Positions 28,001 through 36,862 are shown, numbered from the stretch's first letter. The stretch: 64,000 nt of DNA from Ferrimonas balearica (GCF_019802085.1 NZ_JAHVHV010000002.1:186001-250000), one strand, 5' to 3'. Made by a program: numbers and translations. The notes: generated from the letters alone by a model not told the origin.

Positions 28001-28261
28001 GTCGTCCACCGCGGTGGGCAGCGCATGGTTAAGCTGGCTCTGCAGCTGCGCCTGCAGCACCGGGAACTCCTCGATGAGCTCCTGATGCTGACTGAGCTGG
28101 TTCTCCAGCTGGCGGCGCTGCTCGGCCCACTGCTGGGCCGTGGTCTGGGTAGGTTCCTGGTTGCCGAAGGGCGCCAGGCGACGCTCCAGCGAGAAGGGGG
28201 AGCTGGCTTGGGCGCTCAGGGTGAACAACAGGGCAAGCAGGAGCAGAAGGTGGCGCCGCAT
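25088..28261 (-). CDS. mscM: MscS-family mechanosensitive channel MscM (YjeP)
   Basis: A 1057-aa, large MscS-type channel that opens under membrane tension to release solutes in hypo-osmotic shock. Layout: a signal peptide (1-19); a ~450-residue periplasmic coiled-coil region; about eight membrane helices; a charged cytosolic loop (RREREKEE-type, residues ~690-720); and the C-terminal MscS pore with GLGFGLQEIFANFISGLIILFEKP split over helix 3 and the beta domain GDTVTI. Its size and its place next to psd and rsgA match E. coli mscM, so I prefer MscM over MscK. Confidence 0.92.
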   Translation of the reverse strand: MRRHLLLLLALLFTLSAQASSPFSLERRLAPFGNQEPTQTTAQQWAEQRRQLENQLSQHQELIEEFPVLQAQLQSQLNHALPTAVDDDQPVTQQISLVHLELQELKSSAAALAQMRAQSRKRIADLPQIEQQAAAQLKLALSAGKDPLARARQAYFQQLVQTLQAEQKALPLQLQLVQLRERLVHNQQGDLEQRLANLNDAASAQRQAQSRTALTTTLPQASADPSLSKLSEENAELARALARVNGRLERLGRQVVDIEQQYQTQSTHLVETEEQLQWGVVSAAFGESLIRRLNQLERQSFDTDTGRQLSQSRLSRYDYEQQREQLMRQLRRADNNEPRRDLWERQAQLLEQIIAAHEELVLELTRYKLQQDQLELQSDRFRRLITEHLFWLPNSRPLDRNWSKELGLSLAWLFDTQRLKELADAVAQNRTWWSLYLVLLVLVVVLSDLLKGPYARARARQARHIGNVTQDRFSASFFALLTAATYSLLAPLPLWAAGGLLSMSTGHLFAQALGKALLFTALLVQIYWVIHQLAREDGLLIAHFRRHPPLVAHMRRFLRKCLMVVSPMVLLVVLTEALDLEMIRASLGRGAFLLLCLALAYFYRRMARFASQYHKHHSRNRTNRRLLERLIWLVLILVPLVALGLAAQGYYYSAMQVLSQAQLTVLLAILYLLAYLMVKRWTLIERRRLQFERAKARRADLLAQREREKEEAVPANSAEGQLESIEEPQIDLDTISTQSLGLMRSLMILAFLLSLIALWSQTHSAMFSFLEGITLWSSTQMLDGVEQDLPITLMSFATAALVAVFTGMIARNLPGLLELVLLQRLELSPGTGFAITTVTKYLVYMVGVFITFSLLGLAWNKMQWLIAALTVGLGFGLQEIFANFISGLIILFEKPIRIGDTVTIRELTGTVSKIQIRATTIVDWDRKEIIVPNKAFITEQLVNWSLSDPITRVSMRVAVARDSDPVLVEALLHQAVKECSLALEQPEPEIYFGGFGSHTQDFELRAYADEMGKRWPLRHDLHMRIIAKFREAGVVLAYPQMDLHIKSGDTKESGLIR

Positions 28262-28335
28262 GGTGATGAATACTTTGCTGGACTGGCTACAAGGCTAGCT
28301 CAGTGTAACCAAGAAAACCTAGAGTGCCTATGACG

Positions 28336-29181
28336 TTAGCGTCGATGTGCTCGTGCGGTCTCATAAAGGGCAGCGGCCAGGATCAGGGTGCCCCCCAGCA
28401 GGGTCTTGAAGTCCGGCCACTCCGCCAGAAGCGCCGCCGCCAGGGCGGTGGCGTAGAGGGGTTGCAGGCAGGAGACCAGGCTGATGGTTTTGGCGCTTAA
28501 GCTCCTCAGCGACTGGGACAGCAGGGCATGGGGCAGGGCGGTAAAGCCCAGCCCCAGCAGCAGCAACAGGCCCCAATCGCCGCCACTCAAGCTGCCCTCG
28601 GGCCACTGGCACCAGGGCAACAGCATCAGCGCCGCCACGCTGGTCTGGTAGGCCATGGTCTGACTGCCGCCGTAGTGGCTGAAGTGGCGCTTCTGCAACA
28701 GGTTGCGGGCGGTGAACAGGGCGGCGGAGAGCACCCCCAGCAGCACCCCTCGGGTGATCTCACTCTCCAGGCTGGGGGTGGGCACCAGCAGGATCACCCC
28801 CAGCAGCACCGTCAGGGCACTGAGCAGGTCTACTCCTTCCGGCCGCTGACCCGCCAGCAGGGGCTCGGCCAGCACCGTCATCACCGGATAGCAGAAAAAG
28901 GCGATCATGCCGATGGCCACCGTGGAGTACTGCATGGCGGCAAAGTAGGTGGCCCAGTGCAGACCGATAAGCATGCCCAGCACCACCACGATGCCGTAGT
29001 CCCGGGCGCGGTGCAGGCGGGTGCGTTGGCGGGTGAGCAGCAGCAGGCTGAACAGGGCCAGGCCGGCGAGCACCGAGCGCAGCGCGGTGATCTCCGTGGC
29101 GGGCAGGGGGATCAGCTTGGAGAACAGGGCGGTGCCGCTGAACAGCAGCACCGCCAGGTGGAGTTGCAGGCTTGGGGTCAT
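28336..29181 (-). CDS. EamA/DMT-family transporter
   Basis: A 281-aa inner-membrane protein with ten hydrophobic helices in two EamA repeats. The first repeat has LFSGTALFSKLIPLPATEITALR; the second has TALPHALLSQSLRSLSAKTISLVSCLQPL. This fits the drug/metabolite exporter superfamily. It is inserted between psd and mscM, which are adjacent in E. coli, and is spaced 23 nt from psd. The substrate is unknown. Confidence 0.88.
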   Translation of the reverse strand: MTPSLQLHLAVLLFSGTALFSKLIPLPATEITALRSVLAGLALFSLLLLTRQRTRLHRARDYGIVVVLGMLIGLHWATYFAAMQYSTVAIGMIAFFCYPVMTVLAEPLLAGQRPEGVDLLSALTVLLGVILLVPTPSLESEITRGVLLGVLSAALFTARNLLQKRHFSHYGGSQTMAYQTSVAALMLLPWCQWPEGSLSGGDWGLLLLLGLGFTALPHALLSQSLRSLSAKTISLVSCLQPLYATALAAALLAEWPDFKTLLGGTLILAAALYETARAHRR

Positions 29182-29204
29182 CGCAACGTCCCTGTTGCGG
29201 CCGG

Positions 29205-30077
29205 TCAGTCGGTCTTGACCTTGGCCATGGCCCGGCCCAGGCGGGTGGTGCTGCCGGGACCGAAGTCGTCGTCGAACGCCTCCAGCATGTCGCGGCCGAA
29301 ACAGGCCACCACGGTGCTGCCCAGTTTGAAGCGGCCCATCTCCTCGCCCTTGGCCAGGTGCACCGCCTGATCGCCCTCGGCGGGGTAATCCCAGGCAAAC
29401 ACCTGGCTACCGGTGGGCGGGGTCACGGTGCCGGCCCAGACAGTCTCGATGCTGGCGACGATGGTGGCGCCCACCAGCACCATGGCCAAGGGGCCGTGCT
29501 CGGTGTCGAAGATGGTGACCACCCGTTCATTGCGGGCAAACAGGCCGGGAACGTTCTCGGTGGTCAGCGGGTTGACCGAGAAGAGATCGCCGGGGACATA
29601 CACCATGCGGCGCAGGGTGCCGGCCACCGGCATGTGGATGCGATGGTAATCCTGGGGCGACAGGTAGATGGTGGCGAACTGGCCCTCCTTGAAGGGCTCG
29701 GCGTCCTGCTCGAAACCGCCCAGCAGCTCCTTCAGGCCGAAATCGTGGCCCTTGGCCTGGAACAGGCGCTCGTCCCGGATGGGACCGCACTGGCTGACCT
29801 TGCCGTCCACCGGTTGCAGCAGCAGATTCTCCCCCTCGGCCAGCGGCCGCAGCCCGGGCTTGAGCTCACGGGTAAAGAAGTCGTTGAAGGTCTTGAAGGC
29901 CTTGGGATCTTCGATCAACGCCTCTTCCATCTTGATGTCGTACTGGCGGATGAACCATTTGATGAAGGCGGTGGTCGCCGGGCCCGCTTCGGACGCGGCA
30001 AACTTGCCCACCAGACGTGACAGGGCGTGCTTGGGCAGGATGTACTGCAGATTGACTTTAAGTTTGTCCAGAGACAC
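29205..30077 (-). CDS. psd: Phosphatidylserine decarboxylase proenzyme
   Basis: A 290-aa membrane-associated enzyme that makes phosphatidylethanolamine. It self-cleaves at LGST (Gly253-Ser254) to form the pyruvoyl group. Other conserved segments are VDGKVSQCG and [12 protein letters not shown] with the active-site His. The start codon is GTG at 30077, matching the family N-terminus. It lies 16 nt after rsgA on the same strand, as in E. coli. Confidence 0.97.
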   Translation of the reverse strand: MSLDKLKVNLQYILPKHALSRLVGKFAASEAGPATTAFIKWFIRQYDIKMEEALIEDPKAFKTFNDFFTRELKPGLRPLAEGENLLLQPVDGKVSQCGPIRDERLFQAKGHDFGLKELLGGFEQDAEPFKEGQFATIYLSPQDYHRIHMPVAGTLRRMVYVPGDLFSVNPLTTENVPGLFARNERVVTIFDTEHGPLAMVLVGATIVASIETVWAGTVTPPTGSQVFAWDYPAEGDQAVHLAKGEEMGRFKLGSTVVACFGRDMLEAFDDDFGPGSTTRLGRAMAKVKTD

Positions 30078-30093
30078 TGGGTTACCTTGGGAG

Positions 30094-31146
30094 TTACTTG
30101 TCGGTTAACGGGTTGCCGAAGTGGCGGCTCGGTTTGTCCGTATTCATGGTGTCCAGAATACGGTGGTAATTGTCAAATCGTTGGCGGCTGATCTGGCCGG
30201 ATTCCACTGCGGCGCGCAGGGCACAGCCGGGGTCGTCGCCGTGCTTGCAGTCGCGGAACTTGCAACTGCCCAGCACCTCGCGAAACTCCTTGAAGCCCCA
30301 GGTGACCCGCTCCGGCTCCAGGTGCCAGAGGGCGAATTCGCGCACCCCGGGGGAGTCGATAAGGTCGCCGCCGCCGGTAAAGTGCAGCAGCCGGGCGGTG
30401 GTGGTGGTGTGCTGGCCCAGACCGGAGTTGCTGGACACCTCGCCGGTGAGCAACTCGGCGTCCGGCAGCAGCTGGTTGATCATCGAGGACTTGCCGACGC
30501 CGGACTGACCCACAAAGATGCTGATCTTGTCCTTGAGGCATTCGGCCAGCTCGGCCATCCCCTCACCGTTGTGGCTGCTCACCAGGTAAATGGGGTAGCC
30601 GATCGCCCGGTAGGGGGCCAGAGTGGCCTCCACCTGGGGCCAGTCGGCTTCCTCCAGCAGGTCCACCTTGTTCAGCACCAGCACCGGCGGGATCCCGGTG
30701 TCCTCGGCGGCCACCAGGTAGCGGTCGATGATCTGGGCCGACAGCTCGGGCACCACGGCGGACACCACCAACATCTGGTCGACATTGGCGGCCACCACCT
30801 TGAGGCCATCGTAGTAATCGGGGCGGGTGAGCTGACTGCGACGGGGGTGGACCGCTTCCACCACCCCGGCGATACCGGCCAGCTGCTCGGCCCCCTTGCG
30901 CCAGGCCACGTCGTCGCCCACCACCAGGCTGTCGATGCCGCGGCGCAGGTTACAGCGGAAAATCGCCCCTTCGGGGTCCTCGACGTCGGCGTGCTGGCCG
31001 AAACGGCTGACGATGCGCCCGCTGAGCTGGGGGCCCAAGGCGTCGTTGTCCCACTCGACCTCGTTCTCCCCTTTGAGCCGTTTTTTCTGGTTGGCCCGTA
31101 CCCGTCTCAGCTGCCCTTTTGTCAGCTTTTTCTTGCCTTTGCTCAC
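30094..31146 (-). CDS. rsgA: Ribosome small-subunit biogenesis GTPase RsgA
   Basis: A 350-aa, circularly permuted GTPase that checks late 30S maturation. After a basic N-terminus ([20 protein letters not shown]) come an OB-fold domain and then the permuted G motifs: NKVD (G4) before GQSGVGKSS (G1), then DSPG (G3). A C-terminal zinc knuckle follows, with [14 protein letters not shown]. The start is GTG at 31146, with AGGAG 4 nt upstream. The frame continues open far upstream, across the divergent orn gene, but that part is antisense to orn and not used. Confidence 0.96.
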   Translation of the reverse strand: MSKGKKKLTKGQLRRVRANQKKRLKGENEVEWDNDALGPQLSGRIVSRFGQHADVEDPEGAIFRCNLRRGIDSLVVGDDVAWRKGAEQLAGIAGVVEAVHPRRSQLTRPDYYDGLKVVAANVDQMLVVSAVVPELSAQIIDRYLVAAEDTGIPPVLVLNKVDLLEEADWPQVEATLAPYRAIGYPIYLVSSHNGEGMAELAECLKDKISIFVGQSGVGKSSMINQLLPDAELLTGEVSSNSGLGQHTTTTARLLHFTGGGDLIDSPGVREFALWHLEPERVTWGFKEFREVLGSCKFRDCKHGDDPGCALRAAVESGQISRQRFDNYHRILDTMNTDKPSRHFGNPLTDK

Positions 31147-31233
31147 GTCGCTCCTGGCGAAACCTGTGTCGACACTCAAATAAACCCGTATGATACTACG
31201 TTCTGACCAAAAAGCCCGTAGCGAGAGGCCTGG

Positions 31234-31779
31234 ATGGCACAGCATGCCAGCAATCTGATCTGGATCGACCTGGAGATGACCGGTCTGGATCCGGAAGAGA
31301 ACACCATCATCGAGATCGCCACCATCGTCACCGACAGCCAACTGAATGTCTTGGCGGAGGGACCGGTGCTGGCGGTCCACCAGCCGGAGTCGGAACTGGC
31401 CAAGATGGACGAGTGGAACCAGCGCACCCACGGTGAAAGTGGGCTGGTCGAGCGGGTGCGGGCCAGCACCGTCGACTTGGCCGAAGCGGAGCGCCAGACT
31501 TTGGCCTTCCTGGCCCAGTGGGTGCCCGAGGGCGCCTCCCCCATCTGCGGCAACAGCGTGGGTCAGGACCGACGCTTCCTGGTCAAATACATGCCAAAGC
31601 TGGAGGCCTACTTCCATTACCGCTACCTGGATGTCAGCACCATCAAGGAGCTGGTCCGGCGCTGGCAGCCGGCGCTGATGAACGAGTTCAGCAAGTCCGG
31701 ATCCCACCAGGCACTGGAGGATATTCGCGAATCCATTGCCGAACTGGCGTTTTATCGGCGCAAAGTTTTCACTATTTGA
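31234..31779 (+). CDS. orn: Oligoribonuclease
   Basis: A 181-aa DEDDh 3'-5' exonuclease that removes the last 2-5 nt fragments of RNA decay, including pGpG from c-di-GMP turnover. The catalytic set is visible: [10 protein letters not shown] (first D and E), the middle Asp in GQDRRF, and the late H...D in SHQALEDI. The start has GCGAGAGG upstream. It is divergent from rsgA and followed at once by tRNA-Gly genes, a linkage kept from E. coli. Confidence 0.97.
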   Translation: MAQHASNLIWIDLEMTGLDPEENTIIEIATIVTDSQLNVLAEGPVLAVHQPESELAKMDEWNQRTHGESGLVERVRASTVDLAEAERQTLAFLAQWVPEGASPICGNSVGQDRRFLVKYMPKLEAYFHYRYLDVSTIKELVRRWQPALMNEFSKSGSHQALEDIRESIAELAFYRRKVFTI

Positions 31780-31809
31780 GCAGTCGGGCTGAAATTAAAA
31801 ATTGGGGGG

Positions 31810-31837
31810 TTGCAGGGCAGAGGTTTTTGCTTATAAT
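31810..31837 (+). promoter_or_regulatory. Sigma-70 promoter of the tRNA-Gly array
   Basis: TTGCAG, a 16-nt spacer, and a consensus TATAAT, followed by a GC-rich discriminator (GCGCCC) typical of stringently controlled stable-RNA promoters. It lies 40 nt upstream of the first tRNA. Confidence 0.75.
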
Positions 31838-31877
31838 GCGCCCTCGCTTGGGACGAAATGGTCCCGGCACCTGTGAT

Positions 31878-31953
31878 GCGGCACTAGCTCAGCTGGTAGA
31901 GCGCAACCTTGCCAAGGTTGAGGTCACGAGTTCGAACCTCGTGTGCCGCTCCA
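31878..31953 (+). tRNA. tRNA-Gly (GCC), copy 1
   Basis: 76 nt with encoded CCA. The anticodon arm is CAACCTT-GCC-AAGGTTG-like, and the T-arm (GAGTTCGAACCTC) and 7-bp acceptor stem are intact. It is identical to the four following copies. Confidence 0.97.
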
Positions 31954-31987
31954 GTTTCCAAGCCTTCCTTTGGGAAGCACCCTCGAA

Positions 31988-32063
31988 GCGGCACTAGCTC
32001 AGCTGGTAGAGCGCAACCTTGCCAAGGTTGAGGTCACGAGTTCGAACCTCGTGTGCCGCTCCA
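31988..32063 (+). tRNA. tRNA-Gly (GCC), copy 2
   Basis: 76 nt, identical to copy 1, encoded CCA. Separated from copy 1 by 34 nt ending CCTCGAA. Confidence 0.97.
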
Positions 32064-32095
32064 ATTTCCAAGTCTTCCTCTGGAAGCACCGTGAA

Positions 32096-32171
32096 GCGGC
32101 ACTAGCTCAGCTGGTAGAGCGCAACCTTGCCAAGGTTGAGGTCACGAGTTCGAACCTCGTGTGCCGCTCCA
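32096..32171 (+). tRNA. tRNA-Gly (GCC), copy 3
   Basis: 76 nt, identical to copy 1. The spacer before it resembles the first spacer (AATTTCCAAGTCTTCC...). Confidence 0.97.
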
Positions 32172-32204
32172 ATTTCCAAGTCTTCCTCTGGAAGCACCTG
32201 TGAA

Positions 32205-32286
32205 GCGGCACTGGCTCAGTGTGGTGACAGAGCGTAGCGCAACCTAAGGGATGCCCCTCTGCACACTAAATAGTGCAAAGAATTAA
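32205..32286 (+). pseudogene. Degenerate tRNA-Gly 5' half, copy A
   Basis: It begins GCGGCACTGGCTCAG like the tRNA-Gly genes. Insertions then disrupt the D-loop (GTGTGGTGACAGAGCG), and the sequence diverges after GCGCAACC. There is no anticodon arm, T-arm or CCA. The 3' part can form a small hairpin around ACTAAATAGT. Copy B 192 bp downstream differs by one base. Confidence 0.75.
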
Positions 32287-32362
32287 GCGGCACTAGCTCA
32301 GCTGGTAGAGCGCAACCTTGCCAAGGTTGAGGTCACGAGTTCGAACCTCGTGTGCCGCTCCA
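32287..32362 (+). tRNA. tRNA-Gly (GCC), copy 4
   Basis: 76 nt, identical to copy 1. It lies in the first unit of a 192-bp tandem duplication. Confidence 0.97.
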
Positions 32363-32396
32363 ATTTCCAAGTCTTCCTCTGGGAAGCACCTGTGAA

Positions 32397-32478
32397 GCGG
32401 CACTGGCTCAGTGTGGTGACAGAGCGTAGCGCAACCTAAGGGATGCCCCTCTGCACACTAAATAGTGCAAAAAATTAA
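32397..32478 (+). pseudogene. Degenerate tRNA-Gly 5' half, copy B
   Basis: Nearly identical to copy A. It keeps the acceptor 5' strand and D-stem bases of tRNA-Gly, with the same insertions and the same loss of the 3' half. Confidence 0.75.
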
Positions 32479-32554
32479 GCGGCACTAGCTCAGCTGGTAG
32501 AGCGCAACCTTGCCAAGGTTGAGGTCACGAGTTCGAACCTCGTGTGCCGCTCCA
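32479..32554 (+). tRNA. tRNA-Gly (GCC), copy 5
   Basis: 76 nt, identical to copy 1; the last gene of the array, followed 8 nt later by a terminator. Confidence 0.97.
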
Positions 32555-32561
32555 AATCGCC

Positions 32562-32591
32562 AAAAAAGCCACCCCATCGGGTGGTTTTTTT
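32562..32591 (+). terminator. Terminator of the tRNA-Gly array
   Basis: A stem AAAAAGCCACCC / GGGTGGTTTTTT (one G-T pair) with a CATC loop and a T-run. Confidence 0.88.
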
Positions 32592-32810
32592 GCGTTCAGG
32601 CGCGGGCTGAAACCGCGCTTTGCCCACCTGCCGGATCGCCTTTTCAGAGGAAACGGCCTTTATCCTCGCTGTTGCGATTTTGTGATCCAGGCGGCGGGTG
32701 CTATCGCCAAAAGATGACCCTCTTCAAATCTTTTCCTCGGCTAGGCTTCCATAATCAGATCAAACTTTCTGTATCACGGGTGATTTCCCGTTCTTCTCTG
32801 GAGCCCGACT

Positions 32811-33266
32811 ATGCGTTTTCAGCAGTTAAAAGAGATCCTGGAACATCTGATCGACAGCCGCGAGGCGCTGGGGCAACTCTATCGCCGGATGGAGCACCAG
32901 GCCGACTCCCCCCGGGCCAAGATGTTGCTGGAGTACATGGTGATCCATGAGAAAGAGGTCACCGAGAAGCTGACCGCCTACCTGGACGAGGCGCCGATCA
33001 AGGTGCTGGACACCTGGTTTGAGAACGTCCAGGGCGAAGATTTCGTCGCCCTGTGTCAGCAAACGGCCCTGCCGGCCACCATGACCGAACAGGACATCCT
33101 GGGTAAGGCGCTGGATCTGGAGAACCGCCTGCTGGATCTGCTGCACGCGGCGCTGGAAGTGGCCCCCACCCAGGACGTGAAATCCGCCATCGAGTCCCTG
33201 CTTCAAGCGGAGCGGGTGCGGCAGCAGCGGTTCGTGCACAGCACCATGCGAATGGACGACATGTAA
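32811..33266 (+). CDS. Ferritin-like four-helix protein, conserved hypothetical
   Basis: A 151-aa soluble, all-helical protein. Four amphipathic helices carry regularly placed acidic and His residues: YRRMEHQ, EYMVIHEKEVTEK, LDLENRLLDLLH and LLQAERVRQQ. This is the layout of rubrerythrin/ferritin-like bundles, although the ExxH ligand pairs are not canonical. TGGAG lies 8 nt upstream of the ATG. In E. coli queG occupies this place between orn/glyV and nnr; here this gene and a tiny membrane protein do. A role in metal or redox handling is only a suggestion. Confidence 0.6.
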   Translation: MRFQQLKEILEHLIDSREALGQLYRRMEHQADSPRAKMLLEYMVIHEKEVTEKLTAYLDEAPIKVLDTWFENVQGEDFVALCQQTALPATMTEQDILGKALDLENRLLDLLHAALEVAPTQDVKSAIESLLQAERVRQQRFVHSTMRMDDM

Positions 33267-33270
33267 ACAA

Positions 33271-33296
33271 AAACGGCGACCTCAGGGTCGCCGTTT
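33271..33296. terminator. Bidirectional terminator between convergent small genes
   Basis: An 11-bp stem AAACGGCGACC / GGTCGCCGTTT with a TCAG loop. The T-run is better on the minus strand (TTTTTGTTT). Confidence 0.8.
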
Positions 33297-33301
33297 CGAC
33301 A

Positions 33302-33475
33302 TCAGGGCTCTTTGCGGTTGGCCGACTCCGACGGCGGCAACATCACCATCACCAGGTTGAGGGTGACCATCACCACCCCCAGCACCATCAGTGCCTGAAT
33401 CAACAGGGTGGACTGAATGGGCAGGGTTAACAGCAGCGCGGTGACGCAGAGCAACAGCAAGGTCATCAGCATCAT
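33302..33475 (-). CDS. Small two-helix membrane protein, 57 aa
   Basis: Two hydrophobic segments (MTLLLLCVTALLLTLP and LMVLGVVMVTLNLVMVM) are joined by a short polar turn, with a charged tail ESANRKEP. The ATG at 33475 has AAGGA 12 nt upstream; an ATG four codons earlier is possible. It is divergent from nnr and ends before a terminator. No family is recognised, but the start, length and terminator make a real gene likely. Confidence 0.55.
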   Translation of the reverse strand: MMLMTLLLLCVTALLLTLPIQSTLLIQALMVLGVVMVTLNLVMVMLPPSESANRKEP

Positions 33476-33599
33476 AATGTTACACATTCCTTGTTGTTTT
33501 CGGCTTTTACCCGATCCAGCGCAATGCTGACCTCCGATCCGGGAACTACAGTCTAGTTGAATTTTCCTCAATTTGACTTTGGACTCCGGACCCCACTCT

Positions 33600-35084
33600 A
33601 TGCGCGCTGATCTTGCCCTACTGCCTGCCCACCTGTACGACGCCGACCACATTCGCACCCGGGAACCGCAGATCGCGGCGCAGTTGTCGCTGGAGCTCTA
33701 CCAGGTGATGGAGGCGGCCGGTGCCGCCGCCTGGCAGTGCCTCGAGGCGCGCTGGCCGGAGGCGTCGCGGCTTTTGGTGATCTGCGGTCGGGGCAACAAC
33801 GGCGGCGATGGTTATGTGCTGGCCCGGCTGGCCCAGGCCGCCGGGCGCACCGTCTGGGTGGCCCAGGCGGAGCCGGAGCGGCCCTTAAGTGGTGACGCCG
33901 CCGAAGCCCAGCACCGCTTCTTCGACGCCGGTGGCAGCGTGGTCGACCTGGCCGAAACCTGGCCCCAGGTGGACCTGCTGGTGGACGGGCTGCTGGGCAC
34001 CGGCCTGGCGGGCGAGCTGAGCGAGGAGATGGTGTCCGTTATCGAGCGCATCAACGACCTGCGCCTGCCGGTGCTGGCCCTCGACATCCCCTCCGGCATT
34101 GCCGGCAACACCGGCCAGGCCTGCCCGGTGGCGGTCAAGGCCGACGCCACCCTTACCTTTGTCGGGGCCAAGCCGGGGCTGCTGACCGGTGCTGCGCCGG
34201 CCCACATCGGCGAGTTGGCCCTGGCGCCGCTGCAGTTGGGGGCGGTGCTGGCCGAGGATCAACCCCAGGTGCGCAAGTGCGCCCTGGAGGACTACCACGA
34301 TTACCTGGGGCCCCGGCGCATCGACAGCCACAAGGGCGACCATGGCCATGTGGTGATCCTGGGGGGCCAGCCAGGCATGGCGGGGGCGGTGCGCCTGGCC
34401 GGCGAGGCGGCACTGCGTACCGGGGCCGGCCTGGTCTCCGTCGTATCGCGGCCGGAGAACCTGGCCCAAATCCAGGCCGGGCGCCCGGAGCTGATGACCA
34501 AGGGGGTGGAGATCGTCGACATGGAGGTGTACGCCCAACTGGGTTGGGCCCACGCCATCGCCTTAGGGCCCGGTATGGGACAGAGCGACTGGGCTCGCCA
34601 CCTGCTGATCGGGGCGGTCAAGAGTGAACGGCCCCTGGTGGTGGACGCCGACGCCCTCAACATGTTGGCCCGGGACCCGCAGCGCCTCGACCACTGGGTC
34701 CTGACCCCCCACCCCGGAGAAGCGGCCCGCCTGCTCGGTTGCAGTACCGAGGAAGTGCAGGCGGATCGCTTTGCCGCGGTCCGCGCCCTGCAGCAACGCT
34801 ACGGCGGTGTGGTGGTGCTCAAGGGGGCGGGCACGTTGATCGACGACGGCGAAACCCTCTACCTGGCCCCGGTGGGCAACCCGGGGTTGGCCACCGGAGG
34901 CAGCGGCGATCTGTTATCTGGTATAATCGCCGGCCTGTTGGCACAGGGGCTGCCGCCGGTCGTCGCGGCGTGTTGTGGTGTCTGTGTCCATGGTGAAGCG
35001 GCGGATGAGGCGGCGGTCCAGGGTGAGCGGGGCATGCTGGCCTCGGATCTGCTGCCCCACATCCGTCGATTGGTCAATCCCTAG
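33600..35084 (+). CDS. nnr: Bifunctional NAD(P)H-hydrate epimerase/dehydratase
   Basis: A 494-aa metabolite-repair enzyme. The N-terminal YjeF_N domain (about 1-210) epimerises damaged NAD(P)HX and contains [16 protein letters not shown]. The C-terminal carbohydrate-kinase-like domain dehydrates (S)-NAD(P)HX with ADP and contains the [29 protein letters not shown] and [16 protein letters not shown] nucleotide motifs. The ATG at 33600 matches the family N-terminus. It is the first gene of the superoperon running to hflC; the next start is 7 nt away. Confidence 0.95.
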   Translation: MRADLALLPAHLYDADHIRTREPQIAAQLSLELYQVMEAAGAAAWQCLEARWPEASRLLVICGRGNNGGDGYVLARLAQAAGRTVWVAQAEPERPLSGDAAEAQHRFFDAGGSVVDLAETWPQVDLLVDGLLGTGLAGELSEEMVSVIERINDLRLPVLALDIPSGIAGNTGQACPVAVKADATLTFVGAKPGLLTGAAPAHIGELALAPLQLGAVLAEDQPQVRKCALEDYHDYLGPRRIDSHKGDHGHVVILGGQPGMAGAVRLAGEAALRTGAGLVSVVSRPENLAQIQAGRPELMTKGVEIVDMEVYAQLGWAHAIALGPGMGQSDWARHLLIGAVKSERPLVVDADALNMLARDPQRLDHWVLTPHPGEAARLLGCSTEEVQADRFAAVRALQQRYGGVVVLKGAGTLIDDGETLYLAPVGNPGLATGGSGDLLSGIIAGLLAQGLPPVVAACCGVCVHGEAADEAAVQGERGMLASDLLPHIRRLVNP

Positions 35085-35091
35085 AGGTGCT

Positions 35092-35556
35092 ATGACGTCT
35101 CATCACTGTTTTCTGGCCGGGGAGTCCGACACCCTGGCTTTGGGCCAGCGCCTGGCTGGCCTGCTCCAGGCCCCCTTCGTGATCCACCTGCATGGGGATC
35201 TGGGCGCCGGCAAGACCACCCTGACCCGGGGGCTTGTTCAGGCGTTGGGGCATACCGGGGCGGTGAAAAGCCCCACCTATACCCTGGTTGAGCCCTATGA
35301 ACTGGGGGACTGGCAGGTCTACCATTTCGATCTCTACCGCCTGGCAGATGCGGAAGAACTTGAATTTATGGGTATCCGTGATTATTTTGCCGACAATACC
35401 CTTGCGTTGGTGGAGTGGCCCAGCAAAGGGGAGGGCGTACTGCCGGCACCGGATCTGAGCATCACGCTGGCGTACCACGATGAGGGACGGCAGGTCACCT
35501 TGACCAGCCACAGTGAGCGGGGGGCCACCCTGCTGGCAACGCTGCGAGAAGAATGA
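35092..35556 (+). CDS. tsaE: tRNA threonylcarbamoyladenosine biosynthesis ATPase TsaE
   Basis: A 154-aa P-loop ATPase of the TsaBDE complex that makes t6A37 on ANN-decoding tRNAs. The Walker A motif is [23 protein letters not shown] and HFDLYRL follow, then the conserved [14 protein letters not shown] precedes the ATG at 35092, 7 nt after nnr. The stop codon overlaps the amiB start (ATGA). Confidence 0.96.
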   Translation: MTSHHCFLAGESDTLALGQRLAGLLQAPFVIHLHGDLGAGKTTLTRGLVQALGHTGAVKSPTYTLVEPYELGDWQVYHFDLYRLADAEELEFMGIRDYFADNTLALVEWPSKGEGVLPAPDLSITLAYHDEGRQVTLTSHSERGATLLATLREE

Positions 35557-36854
35557 ACCGATTTTCCTGGATGAAAACCTGGTTGCTGGGGGCTTTACTG
35601 GCCCTCTTTACCCTGCCCGCCCTGGCCAGCCAGGTGGACAGGATCCGCATCAGTCACTCGGAGGACAAGACCCGAGTGGTTCTGGATCTGACCGCGGCGC
35701 CGAGCTACAAGGCGTTTCGCCTGACCGGTCCGGATCGCCTGGTGGTGGACCTGAACAACACCGCGCTGAAGGCGGACCTGGACAAACTGGGGGAGGCGTC
35801 GCCGCTGATCCGCCGCATCCGCACCAGCAACCCGCAAAGCGGCGGGGCGCTGCGCCTGGTGCTGGATCTCACGCAGTCCGCCAGCCACAAGACCTTTACC
35901 CTGGATCCCAACGATCGCTACTCCCACCGCCTGGTGCTGGACCTGGTGCCCACCAGTCGCAATCCGGTGCAGTCGACGGCGCGTCCGGGCCGCAACGTGG
36001 TGATCGCCATCGATCCGGGTCACGGCGGCAAGGATCCGGGCTCCATCGGCCCCACGGGCGTCTACGAAAAGCACGTGGTGCTGCCCATCGCCCAGAAGCT
36101 CAAGGCCCGTATCGACGCCTTGCCGGGGTTCGAAGCCTTTCTTATTCGCGATGGGGACTACTTTGTCAGCCTCGATGAGCGCAGTGCCAAGGCCCGGCGC
36201 AAGCGAGCCGATCTGCTGGTCTCCATTCACGCCGATGCCTTTACCTCGCCCCAGCCCCGGGGGGCTTCCGTCTGGGTGCTCTCCCTGCGCCGGGCCAACT
36301 CCGAGATGGGTCGTTGGCTGGAGCGGGACGACAAGCTGTCGGAGCTTAGGGGGATCGGGGAGGTGATCTCCCAGTCCAGCCAGGACGATCCCCACCTGCA
36401 GCGCACCTTCCTCGATCTGGCCCGGGAGAACTCCATGATGGAGAGCCAGGCCCTGGCCAGCGGCATGCTCAAGGAGATGGGCAAGGTCACCTCGCTGCAC
36501 AAGTCCAAGCCCCAGTTCGCCTCCCTGGCGGTGCTCAAGTCGCCAGATTTCCCCTCACTGCTGGTGGAGACCGGGTTCATCTCCAATCCCAAGGAGGAAC
36601 GCCAGCTGCGGGATCGCAACCACCAGCAGCGCCTGGCCAACGCCCTCTCCCAGGCGATCTCGGCGCACTTTCGCAGCAACCCGCCGCGGGATTCCCTGCT
36701 GGCACAGCGGCAGACCCACAAGGTGCAGCGGGGTGAGTCCCTGTCGGTGATCGCCCGCCGCTACCAGGTGACGGTGGCTGCCATTAAACAGGCCAACCGG
36801 TTAAACTCGGACACGGTGCGCATCGGCCAAGAGCTGGTGATTCCAACCCTGTAG
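35553..36854 (+). CDS. amiB: N-acetylmuramoyl-L-alanine amidase AmiB-type with AMIN and LysM domains
   Basis: A 433-aa periplasmic cell-separation amidase. A signal peptide ending TLPALAS is followed by an AMIN domain (about 30-130; septal targeting). The Amidase_3 catalytic domain (about 150-370) has the zinc ligands [16 protein letters not shown] (Glu), SIHADA (His) and VETGFISNP (catalytic Glu). One C-terminal LysM repeat ([16 protein letters not shown] to LVIPTL) binds peptidoglycan. It is translationally coupled to tsaE. EnvC/NlpD-type activators would be encoded elsewhere. Confidence 0.95.
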   Translation: MNRFSWMKTWLLGALLALFTLPALASQVDRIRISHSEDKTRVVLDLTAAPSYKAFRLTGPDRLVVDLNNTALKADLDKLGEASPLIRRIRTSNPQSGGALRLVLDLTQSASHKTFTLDPNDRYSHRLVLDLVPTSRNPVQSTARPGRNVVIAIDPGHGGKDPGSIGPTGVYEKHVVLPIAQKLKARIDALPGFEAFLIRDGDYFVSLDERSAKARRKRADLLVSIHADAFTSPQPRGASVWVLSLRRANSEMGRWLERDDKLSELRGIGEVISQSSQDDPHLQRTFLDLARENSMMESQALASGMLKEMGKVTSLHKSKPQFASLAVLKSPDFPSLLVETGFISNPKEERQLRDRNHQQRLANALSQAISAHFRSNPPRDSLLAQRQTHKVQRGESLSVIARRYQVTVAAIKQANRLNSDTVRIGQELVIPTL

Positions 36855-36862
36855 GAGCCGAG

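Larger units (their letters stand above)
32205..32554 (+). repeat. 192-bp tandem duplication of a pseudo-tRNA plus tRNA-Gly
   Basis: Two units, starting at 32205 and 32397, each hold a broken tRNA half (82 bp) and a complete tRNA-Gly. The units are separated by the usual 34-nt spacer. Only about one base differs between the two aligned units (AAAGAATT versus AAAAAATT), so the duplication is recent or kept homogeneous. Confidence 0.9.

Noticed and set aside
31166..31175. Palindrome GTGTCGACAC between rsgA and orn
   Set aside because: A 10-bp palindrome is expected by chance in 64 kb at this GC; it matches no operator I know.
31147..31707. N-terminal extension of rsgA to 537 residues
   Set aside because: The extra part runs antisense to orn and lacks similarity; a GTG with AGGAG at 31146 gives the family N-terminus.
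31943..32203. In-frame repeat protein (ALAQLVERNLAKVEV... repeated)
   Set aside because: It is a translation of the tandem tRNA-Gly genes and spacers; the repeat follows the tRNA sequence and no ribosome site is present.
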